This document shows, one piece after another, positions 1 to 11,454 of a DNA stretch of 64,000 nt (positions are counted from its first letter, which is position 1; every line of letters starts with the position of its first letter). Both the position numbers and the translations under genes were made by a program. The notes beneath the pieces were generated by a model. The model had not been told where the DNA came from. It did not search any database and saw only the letters and a program-made list of their open reading frames with translations. The stretch is from Phoebastria nigripes (taxonomy: Eukaryota; Chordata; Aves; Procellariiformes; Diomedeidae), in NCBI GenBank assembly GCA_035582835.1, contig JAYKAV010000005.1, positions 189,950 to 253,949 of the forward strand, read 5' to 3'.

Positions 1-2230
1 CCACCTGAAATGCATGTTACCTTCTTGCAAACTTCTTTCAACAGTTTACCATAAAAATCTAAGTAGAAATTGAATATAAACTACAGATTATTGCTGTTTT
101 AGTCTACTGTATGTAACGTGCTAATTTCACTCTTAACTTAAATCTCAAAGTGCTTACTTTTACAATAAATGTCCATTTATCCACCCAGAAGTGCTGTCTT
201 GCCAGCTAAAATTCTAAGAACATGTGCAAAACTATTCAAAATCAGTGAATTTCCACCACTGAACTTGGCACAACACCAGGTGCACAAAGTCAAGATTTTA
301 ATTGCTAAAAGTGCAAGCACACCTGCTTTACTCCAGCTAGCACAAAATCATATTTTTGAAGACAAAGAGTAGCTTTACCCTTAGCTAATTCACTGTTTAG
401 CAAACAAGGTAGTACATTGGAGCCAGCACAATTATACCCATCAGCACTATGGTTACTCCAGATTTATTTGCACATTTATATCAAGACTAACACAGCCCTT
501 AAATTTTCATGACTAGCTGCTTGTGATGAGGGCCTGTTTTCTCCCTAGCTACACCACATTTCATAGGCTACCACCCGGCCCTGTAAAAGCAGCCTTACAG
601 AGACAGAAATAAAGCAAACTTTCATAGCTTAGGCCCATAGCAAGAATAAAAGTTAAAACTGCTTCTTCTACTCCTGAAGCTATTTTTGAAACTCCTTATC
701 CCAATATGCATGTTACTTACCATTTATATGATACCCAACAGGCGTTATGCTAAAATGAGATTTTACTCTGCATTAGGTGATTGCATCTTGTGCAAAATGC
801 TTGCTAGCTGCCAAAAAGTGTTTGCTATTCTGTTCTGAATACCTGACTCAGTAACTGGCATCAGGAGCATTTGTTTGACAAGAATATGTAGATATGTGAA
901 AATCTGTGTTCAAAACAAGACAGACTACGATGAAGGGTCAAGTTTGACGGCTGGAAAGAAGCCTTAAGGCTCCTCTTCAAATCAAGTTTGAGTTTTCTTC
1001 GAAGGTCAATGTCACTGTGACCTATTTCAATTTTCTTCATTAGTAGGCCTCAGAAATGCTTTGAGATATTATTGTTCTAAGCATTTGGGGAAAACCTTAA
1101 AACTGATAAAAATTTGTCACTGCATGACGAGCATAATGCAGCCTCCATAGCATGTCAGTGCCTGTAATTAAAGTGGCTTCTCTATATCATACATCTTTGC
1201 ATCAAAATTCAGAGACAGTTTCAGTCTGTCCAAGTGTTCCAAAAAACACTCTATCAATATGCTCACAGTCTAATGAATATTTCCCCAAATATAAAGTAAA
1301 TCTTTTTCACATAGCATTCCAAGTAACCTAATTTTTTGTTTTGGGATAAGCCAATGATTTTTGTACTCCTAGTGCATACCAGTCAATGGTCATTAGAGCA
1401 CTCGCATGAAAGAAATCAAGATGATACTTATTTGTGACTTTTTCCCCAGGAGGCTTCCTCAAGCATCCTGCAAAGATGACATATCCTGTCTGTTCAAGTC
1501 CAATATGACTACTGCATCAACTGGCATCACAGATAAGATCCATAATTATCAACTAAAGGTACTAAATAAGGCCTTTCCTAAGGATAATGAGATATGTAGG
1601 TATGGAAGACTTTGTTTTACTCAAATTTGTGTCAGTTTAGGAAGAACTACACAAACTGACTGTATGAAGCTCATTTCTCTTTCATGTTGTAGGTAACTGC
1701 AGAGTTCAATTTAGATCTTGGGATCCTGCCTGGTTAAAGTTGAGTTTTCAAACTATATTTATTTGAGTTAAGCCACACTGCATTAAAAGCACTCCAAAGT
1801 CATTGATTCCCTTGAAATACTTTGCAGTGAAGACAGGAAGAGGTGGAAAGATACAGCAGGCATGCATGAAGCAACTAAATCCTTCCCCAGAAACAGATTA
1901 AACAAAAGTCAGGTCTAACGTTTTCCCCTTGCACAAATCCTATTTAGGAAGGCATCTAGACCAGACAGCGTTCCTATCCAGTTACATATCTTGGGAGTAC
2001 AGTAAGTGACAGGAGTAGCTACAGCAAGATACAAGTTAGAGAGCTTTCACTTCACCTACCTTAATAAATAAATCTAAATAAGATAGCTACATAAATTTGT
2101 CTACCCCAACCAAAAAAAAACCCAACAAAAATACTTTTACGGCAGGTGTCTCCAGCCAGGCCTAACATTTTCTACTTTGTTCTGAAGCTTAAAAATCATA
2201 CAAGTAAGATTTTATTGAAAAAAAAATCTT

Positions 2231-2240
2231 GGGGGGGGGG
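2231..2240 (+). repeat. Poly(G) run of ten
   Basis: Ten G follow an A-rich stretch. It is a simple low-complexity tract. Confidence 0.9.
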
Positions 2241-5200
2241 AAGAAATCATGATATACTGTTATACACCAGAAGTGTACAGTTTCCCTGTCAACTCACAGA
2301 TAAAGTTCTTTACCATTAATATCAATACACATCACAATTAGATACCTTAACATAAGAAACTAAAGGTCATGATCACCATATTCCCTGATGTACTGAGTAT
2401 GGTTCACCCCTTATTTTTAAAAGGATGTTCATACTATTTATACCATAAGAAGCTGAAAGCATTTGAGTGCTTTGCAACTTCAGGGAAAAAGAGATGCACA
2501 AAGGTTGAGATAAATATTTGTTTTATTGGTAATTTAGCAAAATGCAATTTAATGCAAGGCAGCTTTAGCATAATCTAACCCTTATAGACAGGGCAACATC
2601 TAAACAATGACATCTCTCCCCCTCTCATTGGGAAATTGTTTGATCCATCTTCCACTCAAGTACATCCAGAGCATTTGGGGACAGCACCTCTTTGCATCAG
2701 CACTTGGCCAATTTCAATGCACTTCGTAACATTAAACATCCTGTTACAGCAAGAGCATATGTCAGACACCTGAAAGCCATTACAGCAAGAAAGCCAAGTA
2801 CTCCTCAACTCCAACACCTCTAGGCCACACAAAGCTATTTTGCAGATATAGAAGAGGCATGGGAAAGGGATGGGCGTTCATAGACAACATAAGCAACTAA
2901 GGGTTGGTTTGCTGGAGCTGGAAGTTCTGCTTGCAACTCCTGAAATTCATAATTGCTACCATGCATGCTAGTGTTGCCATTATACTTGCATAGACAACTT
3001 TCAGGCTTTGCTAAGCCCCCAATTCTCCTTCCATCAAGGAGCAGTTCAAAGAGATTTCTCTGCACAGATTTTGAGCAACTGTTTCATCCAAGCTCACAGA
3101 GAAGTATCTTCTACAAAAACAGAGGCCATTCTTCAAGAAGTTGCTGCAATTCCCTGTTGCAAAACTTAAATCACTAGCTCTGCTCACTCATCCAGAACCC
3201 AGGTATAAGCTTCAGTCAGATAGATGTATGGCTGAGCAAACAGGACAAGAACTGCACTCATACTAGAAAGGGGTTTACCATGCCTGTTTCAGAGGAAAAC
3301 TAGACTTCAATACAAAGTAGAACATGCTGAATTGAGAGAACAGCGAGAGAAGTACACAACATTTTCATTTCTACAGTCAGAAGGGGATAATTAGCTGGTC
3401 AGCANAGCTCAGTGGTCATTGACAGGCTTAAAAACCAAGCAAGTCTTCCTCTCCCCTCTCCCTCACCTTCTCCTCCTGTCGAAGGATCTGTTTTCTCTCC
3501 TGCCTCACGCAAAGAGGCTGTGAGCATACCGCAGAGCCAAATTCACTTACACACAAACCCTTCTTGCAGAAAGGAGTAGTGACATCCAAGGTCATCTCAC
3601 CGTGCTCGGAGCAAACCAATGTGCACAGGGTGTGCATATAGAGGAGGAGGAGATTGTTCAATACCCCACAATTTACAGATATTCTCAATCATTAGAGTAT
3701 CACATGCATTAGCAAAAAGCATCTCCACAGGAGAGCCTGTTCAAATATGACTACAGTATTAGGGCTCCAGCTGTTGTAAGGGAAAAAAAACCACAAAACA
3801 CAAATACTTCTCAGACTGAATTGCTCACTTTTGCAGAGAGTTCTCTTTCTGAATCAGAACAATACCTCTAGCACTGCCACTTGCCATCAGATATGCAGTT
3901 GTGTGACCCTTTTTACTAATAATAACCGCTTTACAAAACCTACAACACAGGAAAGCACTTCCTCAGCCTTTGCATATTCCCTTTTTAGGACAGCCTTACA
4001 ATATTCCTGTAGAAGACAGGCATTATGGAGTGAGCTCATCTCAAGTGGGAAATCATGAAAACTTTACCCAGGAACCCCTTTATAAGCCTCCCCTCTGTCC
4101 TCCTTCCTCTTTTATTTCCATGGAAAACTCCTCATCACAAGCCAGTGATCACACCTACTTTATCACAGATAAGCTACAGGTTCTTTTCTTGTGTAGCTGC
4201 ACACTTAATTACATTTCTCCCCAACTTCTCTGAATGGAGTCATGTGTTCCCTCTCAGTTTATATAAAGAGGCAGGAACATTCATGGGGTACCTTTCCTAC
4301 GTCCAGGACTAAAAATCAGAATATGTTGAAGCATACTACAACAACACAAATATGCCCACACCTTCAGCATCCCCCTATCCTTTTAATTACTTTTTCAAAC
4401 CCTACCTCCTAGAGCTTTTCTCAATAAGAAACCCACAGCTCCTTCCTAGGAACTTTTGTCTGCCTCTTTTTCTTCCCTACCTCCTGGAAAAGTGAGGTCC
4501 TACTTGCCCTTTTCCCCTTCAATGTCCAGGTAACAAGCAGACAGAAACTTATGTCCCACTGCATTTCCCTTCAAAAAAACAGAGCCAATGCTCCCGTTAC
4601 CTTTGTTACTGCAGGAGAGCCAAAGAGCGCAAGGTAATCCCTAGGAAGCTATACCAATATTAGCATGGCTTTCTTCTCATTTCTAGGTGCAGGTGCCACC
4701 TGGCCTGCCCACCTTAACAGGGCCAGATGGGGAACACCTGCTCCATGGGGCAGCAGGGAGGGCTGACTCTATTTTTCTTTATATGCAATGAGTCCATATC
4801 AGCTTCATTTGGTTTTCATAGCTTAGAAAGATCTGGAATGTCAGTAACTTCGCTAATTTAATGAAGCCCTGCCAGATTTCCATAGGTATTTCACTTAGAG
4901 AAAGCTAATGGCATTGCTTTTTAAAAAATGCTTATATTGAGTAACTATCTTTTATGAAGTAGCAGCTTGGGGGTTTTTTTAGCTGTTCTTAAATGATCTA
5001 TGAAAACTGTAGTTCTGTGCAATCTGGAGCACATTTTCTTTAATCAAATAGTATCTCACATTCTTTTTGCAGAAAAAAAATGTTCTGATTATCTCTTCTG
5101 GACCTAATAAAAACAGGACAGTTAGTCTGTAACATCTCCATGTGCCAGGAATTGCTGTGTAGTCGTCTTTTACTGATTTAGACCTTTCACATATCTTGAA

Positions 5201-5449
5201 AAGTCAAAGATTAGCTTATAGTTTATGAATCTTCAGATACCAGAAAGGAATTTACTGAATAAATCTTCACTACCAAAACATGATGTGTTAGCACCAGGGC
5301 AAGTTAATCCCAACCAAGACTAATCTTCTAAAACAGATGACCTGAGCCAGACTTAACTCTAGTTGGACCTGTACATTATTGTTTCAGCTGAATTATGACT
5401 TTGTAGTCTCTCTCTTTACCCCACTTAAAGGGTCACTTTCATTTTGTGC

Positions 5450-5454
<5 letters not shown>

Positions 5455-5482
<28 letters not shown>
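5455..5482 (+). repeat. Poly(A) run of 28 bases
   Basis: An uninterrupted run of 28 A. I see no recognisable retroposed gene or SINE body immediately upstream and no obvious target-site duplication, so I treat it as a simple repeat. Confidence 0.9.
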
Positions 5483-5485
<3 letters not shown>

Positions 5486-8400
5486 GAAACAGCAAAAGAC
5501 TAACAGGCTTATGTCTAAAAAAAAGGCATAATGCTGTTCTGTACGTTTTTTTAGTTCTTCTTGATTTACAAATACACAATCCTTATGCAGCCTGGTCTAA
5601 CTGGCAGCCCTGGCTTGCTTCCTCTTACCCAAAGGAGAAGGGAACCAGCTTGTTCAGTGAACTCAGCCCAAACAGTGCCTCCTCCTGTTTTTGCACCAGC
5701 CGTGGTTTGCCACAGGGACTGGTGCAGCTGCTGCTGCGGGTGGGAAGCCTTCGCCTCTTGCCAGTAGTCACAAGCACTGGCCCATCCACAACCCAGCAGC
5801 GCAAACCAGCTCTTTGTGTCAGGCAACAGCCATTCTCCCACTCCCAGCAGTGAGAACAAAACACAGCCCACGAGGGATCCTAAAACCCAGATTTGTCCTA
5901 TGCGGCTGACAAAATTGGACCGCCCTACAGATAGGAAATGAACACATTCCTTATCTAAGTGCCGGATCTCTTTTCATTAAATAACATACGTTTGGGATTG
6001 TTGGGAAATGTTGCTGCTTCACTTTCTTGCGAGAAGCCTAGTTACCATATGTGCATTGAAGTTATCTCATTGCTAGCAGCTGAAAAAGTGTGGGTGCCAG
6101 TGTGTGAATACCAAATAATAAAGGAATCCTCAGGAGACGTCTGATTCAATTTCCTCTGTAGTACAAGACAAACAGGAAAATTCATTGTCTTGATTAGCTT
6201 TAGTGCAGGGAAACATCTTTCACAGCTGATTGTAAATCTTCTGAATGATCTCATTTAGCTTTTAACCTTCCTTTCTTTTTTATCCCTGCACAGATTATTC
6301 CAGTCCAGGCATTCATTTATTTAAGTAGCCTAAGACATGCATATGTTGTCTCCAGTCAGAACGAGAAGCCTCTGAAGTGCACAAATAAGACTAAGAACGT
6401 TATAAACATCCTTCAGAGTTTCTTAGTACAAACATACTGCAGATCTTATTCCAAGAAATAAGAAAACTGAGGAGCATCCCCATCACAGATAAAAAACATC
6501 TACTTTCCTTAAAACTGCTAGTGTTAAAACTGGGGAATGGGGGAACAGCTTAAAAACTGGAGACTGCACCCTGTGTTTTAATCACCTTTCTAAGGACCTC
6601 CACAATGACATGAAAGCTAGTAATGTGCTAAAGCCCGGTGCCAGTGTAGGTCACAGACACAGGGGACGAGTGTTGTGATCTAATGAGACACTGGCAGCGT
6701 GCTCACACAGCTGCATTATTCTTACAGTCACTGCATCTGGTTTTTCTGTGCCAACTCCTCCGCCCTGCCATTGTTTTATCTGTGATGTTTCTGTTACAGT
6801 TACCGAAGGAATTCTTCAAATCTCAAGAACTGTTATGACCAAGAGAGAAATCACTCTCTAACATGTTTTTCCAGAATTTTATTAATGCAAATGATGATGG
6901 AAATTACTGATCTGCTTTCAAAAGGCATATGGGAGATTAAATCACAAACAGAGCATCATATCTCAATCTGGTTTCTATCAGTATTCTTCCTCATAGGTCA
7001 GAAAATCTAAAATAAAAGCTGTTACATGCTTCACTAGGCAAAATATAAGAAATCAAAATCTCACAAGATAATAGTCCTATCTCAATACTCTTTGGCCTCA
7101 ATCATGTTCTAGAAACTTCAGTTAGCTATCAATTTTACAGAATCTTCATGAAATAACCAAACATCATCTTCTCAAAGGTGCAAAATGTCCAAAAAAATTG
7201 GGATGTGCTTTTTCCTACCATCTCTTCCTAATATAAATAGGAGGCAACAAAGGTCAGCAGGAATATTTTGTTTGTGTGTTTTTCATTCACACACATGTCC
7301 ACAAGATCTTAGAAGAATTATGAAAATTAATGCCTGACTTCATATGGAATTTAAAGACACAAAGATTCAGGACATCTCACTTTAATTCTTCAAATTCAGA
7401 TCTAANTAAACTAGCAACCCAGGTTTCCTCCACAGTCTGCAGGGAGAGATGGGCATGTTTAACCAGCTATTCAATTCATATATCCTAAAGCCTCTCAGGA
7501 CGCAATGTAGACCCTGTGGAGATATTTTCTCTTGTCATGAATGATGACAGCCCAAATGATTGGTTTATTAGATATCTGACTCTTAGTAAGCTAACTTACA
7601 AAAATCCTAGCTAAACTCTTTATGTTAGATTTTCCATACTACCTACCCAGAGAGAAGAAATAATTAACAAACAAACAATCATTACCACCAATATATTGTC
7701 AGTGTGTCATCAAAGAAGGGCATATTTGGACAGTTTTGATAGCTGTCTGGCATGCAGACGCCATCCTGACACATCCATTACAACTGCACAGAGTGGCCAT
7801 CACACTTCCTCTTCCAGAGAGGAGTAAACCATTATATGATGTGTTGTCTGATAACTTTAATTGCATTAAAAATAATGAATATGTAACAACACAAGAGCAC
7901 ATAAATCAGTTTTTAATAATGTTTTGTATGCATGTTCTTATGAACGCATTGAGTAACTATCACTGTCCAGAATGTCCAGTGAGAAGCAGACGAACATTTC
8001 TCCCCCAAACCACNGGAGAATAGAACAAACCTTCCAATCCCGATTTCAGCAGGGACTGGGAATGGCAGCAAAGGTTAAATAGTGCTCAGTCTTCTTCAAA
8101 ACTAACTTAATTTTGTCCGCATTTTGTCTTTTTCCAGTTATTTTATTATCAAATCAATAATACAGATTACCAACAGTGTTGAGACAGCCTGAGAATACAT
8201 CTCTAGACATCCACTAACCATTGTACATGCTTGACAATGCCAGATACACATCTGGTCAACCTGCATCAGAGGACAAGTCTGGAGGGAATTGAGTGAAGGC
8301 TGCCACCTCTTAGTGAATTAAATAGCACAAAAATTGGCTTATCTGCTGGAAAATGACATGCCATATGTATTGAGTTAACATTCATTCATTTGAAAGTGTG

Positions 8401-8758
8401 CAGTCAGTAACAGATCCTTTATATCATACCAGTGTATGTTTTAATGTATGTCAGTGTCGTAAAAAAAAAAACTAAAATTATACAGAGTCTTCCACAAAGG
8501 CCAAGATTACAGAATTTCCAAAAGAAATGAGCTTCATGAGTTTCCATTCGGAAATATACCTAGACTGTCAAACAGTAACACCAGTTGAGATGATGTCTTA
8601 TATTCTAAACAGATGATACACAGTGAATAACGTTAAAACACACCCCATAAATTTTGTATACATAATGTGTCAAATAGCTCAGACAAAGGGAGTATTTCAG
8701 ACTTAACCAATCTCTAATGTGAAGTCATTGGTAAATTCCCCTTCATTTTGCTCTACTA

Positions 8759-9042
8759 CTAACCTTTAATACATGACAAGTTAAAATTACTTTTATATAG
8801 CATGCTTAGCACATACTGATACATGTTAACAGGGTTTTTTTCCCCCAGCTGAAATGTAAGATTGCTTTGTAAAAATTGCAGATTTCTATTTATTTTCTTC
8901 TGGTTCAACGCCACAATTTGAATGCTCCAGCTTTTTCTCTTCCTTAGCAATAGTTCTGGAGCTTTCCTAAAAGTTTTGTAATATTGATAAAATCCCCAAA
9001 GCAGCAATAGCAGCACTGCAAGAGTTGCTGCTGTTGCTGTTT
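8759..9042 (-). CDS. Candidate exon C with a membrane-spanning segment, minus strand
   Basis: The - strand frame has AG acceptors near 9043-9044 or 9055-9056 and runs to a TAG at 8759-8761. It begins ETATAATLAVLLLLLWGFYQ, a hydrophobic stretch of about 16-20 residues that could span a membrane. Basic residues follow (YYKTFRKAPELLLRKRKSW), as expected for a stop-transfer signal and a cytoplasmic tail. No ATG starts this frame; the upstream in-frame TTG is not a convincing start in a vertebrate. It lies 0.5 kb downstream of candidate exon B, so together they could form the end of a type I membrane protein. Against it, part of the hydrophobic run comes from a GCA/CTG-rich stretch and both acceptors are weak. 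Confidence 0.22.
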
Positions 9043-9549
9043 CTATCAAAGACCTTTATATTGAATTAAATCTAATGATGACTCTGCAAGGTCTCAATAA
9101 ATATCAGCATGCATTTGAAATAACATTTGTCTTGTATTTTACATATATTACCTTGATCCAGTTTGTCCTCACGCCTTACATAGGACAGCAATCTGACAGC
9201 GATATAATCCACGTATTTTTTCTTCAGGTAAAATCCTATGAGAGAAATACAAAGTCAGTGCATTCAAATGCCATTTAACTTTGTTTCTGTTGCATTTCTG
9301 CTTGATGAAGAACTGACACATTTATTCCTCTGACCCATACTAAGAAGACCAAATTAAAATGAAACTTCTATTTTAGTTTGAAGCAAGTGCAAAATGTATT
9401 TATTAGCATGTAAACACAATTACCACAATGACGCTACTTTTACTGACACTCCATATTTTACCTTAAGAAGCCTGAGACATAAGTACCTTCTCCTGACTGG
9501 ATAAAACCCATCCCAAGAAACATCAAGGAGGCCAGTTTGCCCATCTGCA

Positions 9550-9923
9550 CTACTTCCCCTGGTTTTGGGATACTGGGGTACGGGGGAGGAACAAGGCTTG
9601 GTCCAGTTTGGGGAGGAGAAAGAGATGAGGTACTTTAAGACTTTGAACCAACATCCACTGAAATGAATGAGAGCCTCGCAAAAGAAGGTCAGCTGAGTCC
9701 CACAGGTTCTCTTCAGAAGAGCCATGACTAAGTGGACACTCAGTTCCTGGTTTGTCTTTAATTCCCTTCCAGGTAATCCTAAAGGCCCAGTTTCTGCAGA
9801 GGTCAGTGCAGCTGGGGATTTGGGTCAAGACAGAAATAGTGGGTGGATAAATGCTCAGAGAAGTGCTTGTACTACAAGGAACTATACTCGTTGTTCTGCT
9901 GGGATCAGCACTGCTGAAAGTTT
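9550..9923 (-). CDS. Candidate exon B region of the same possible minus-strand gene
   Basis: On the - strand the acceptor ttttgtttcag at 9924-9934 opens a frame that begins with two bases (AA) and then reads TFSSADPSRTTSIVPCSTS, staying open to a stop at 9550. The entry phase fits the one-base end of candidate exon A, giving a Glu codon at the joint. The first 40 or so residues are very rich in Ser, Thr and Pro, followed by a Cys-containing stretch (SCTDLCRNW). Where the exon would end is unclear. GT steps such as TCA|gtggat or AAA|gtacct are available, but none is strong, so the coordinates give the whole open region rather than an exon. No family recognised. Confidence 0.2.
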
Positions 9924-11244
9924 CTGAAACAAAATTTTAAAAATTACCCATTATATCTGTTACAGCCAGCTGTAGTAATGAAAAACTTACGCCAGGCATC
10001 TGCAATGTTGACAGGTCTTTTTATAGGCCTACAGAATGTGTTAAAAAAAGTTTTGTCAAAATAATTGCTTTGAAAAAGGCACACTTTGACATTGCTCATT
10101 GGCTCTGAGTTGGTAGCTCGCTATGTCACATTAGGCAGTATACCCCACTTCTCTTCAGTTTAGAATAAGTGTCACTAAATATTTATGGAATAAAGAAAAA
10201 TGTTTTAGTATCAAAGAAGTATTTAAGCCTTTAATGGGATGGATTACCAGCTCTATCTCAGAAGAGGTGTACAGACAGATATAAATATTGTTGCTAAACT
10301 GACATTGAAGAATTACTCCCACTATAGGCATGTCCTGCAGAATAGGAAATTAATTAATCTGCTCATAGTGCAAATAATTTTGCTTTTTACTACAAGCCTC
10401 ATTTAAGCAGCACAGTAAGTTCTGGAGCTAATTTTTCACAGAAGGTCTGCACAGTATGATTTAACTTAACAATATCTAACTTGCCAATGATTTCTTTTTC
10501 TATCTTCTGCAGAGCTTTCTGACTTCTTAACAAAATCCTCACTCAAAATTGCATTTAGAGTACAGAATCACAAAAGAAACTTCAGTGTCAACATGAAGAG
10601 TTTGATTTTATGACAGCAAAGACATTCCTAGGAGAAAGAAACATTCTTGTAGCCTCTTAAATTCTGCTTTCTGGACTTTTGCGTATGTATTACTTCTACA
10701 GACTGAATATCTCCCTAGCAGGCATTTTTGTATTATTTATAGATTACTTGGTCTGGCCTACTACATGCAGAGCTTACTCCAGTGTAAGTTCAAGAAACAC
10801 ACTTTCATTAGTCTAGGCATTATATGCTGTTCCCTATAAGTGGCCTCTGAGCATTATCTATATTGCAACTCCATATTCATATGCACCTACCAGAGCACAC
10901 AGCGTTACCACGTACTAGACTTGGAGTCATCCAAGCACACAACGGAAAATATGACACAAAGTATAAAAACTAAGTTGAGATCAAACCAGATACTGTTTTT
11001 CACCTAGCAGTTGGCCTCCACCATATTTGTGGCTTGCTCTCTGGGTACTAAATAAACCTTTTCCATCCTGTTCGATAACCTCTTAACAGGGCTGACATAC
11101 TTCTTGTAAAAAGCTTGAATACTTTTTTCCCCACACAGGCAGGCTACAACTACTCTGTAAGTATCTTTTCTAAACAGATTGATATATTAGGGGCAATTTT
11201 AAAGAGTGGCAACCAGATCATGTATGCAGTTTTAGTCCAATCAC

Positions 11245-11454
11245 CTTCTTCAAAAACTTGCTCTGATGCATGGACCTGTTCCATCTGGAACCAGCTGATT
11301 TGAGTTTGGGAGGAACAGATTGCTTCTGAGGGGTCAGCAGGTTCCTGGGTGGAAATGAGGGTGTTCGAGGATTTGGCAGGGGGAACTACTTTTATCTTCG
11401 GAGCAAAATGAGTTTTCAGTGTAGAGATATGAGAAGTAAATGTATCACTCACAT
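11245..11454 (-). CDS. Candidate exon A of an unrecognised minus-strand gene
   Basis: On the - strand an acceptor (acctgttcag) precedes a 210-base open segment that ends at a possible donor AAG|gtgatt. It would be a phase 1-1 exon: two bases, 69 codons, one base. The translation is Ser/Thr/Pro-rich, starts VSDTFTSHISTLKTHFAPK and later contains ISWFQMEQVHASEQ. Phase 1-1 exons and this composition are typical of extracellular regions of membrane proteins, but I do not recognise a homologue. The open frame is about 100 codons in all and has no ATG at its start, so it would be an internal exon. It could be a chance open frame. The case rests on the phase match with the next candidate exon downstream. 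Confidence 0.25.

Larger units (their letters stand above)
1..8758. other. Intergenic sequence with no recognised gene
   Basis: This stretch is AT-rich, and its open frames are mostly under 105 codons, overlap on both strands and resemble nothing I know. A locally GC- and CTG/CAG-richer patch at about 5590-5880 has overlapping frames on both strands. The longest of these (minus strand, 5566-5871) has no ATG start. I see no CR1 tail, RNA gene or coding exon that I can name. Confidence 0.6.

Noticed and set aside
5400..5482. Processed pseudogene or SINE ending in the 28-base poly(A)
   Set aside because: The upstream sequence resembles no coding sequence or SINE body I know, and I see no target-site duplication.
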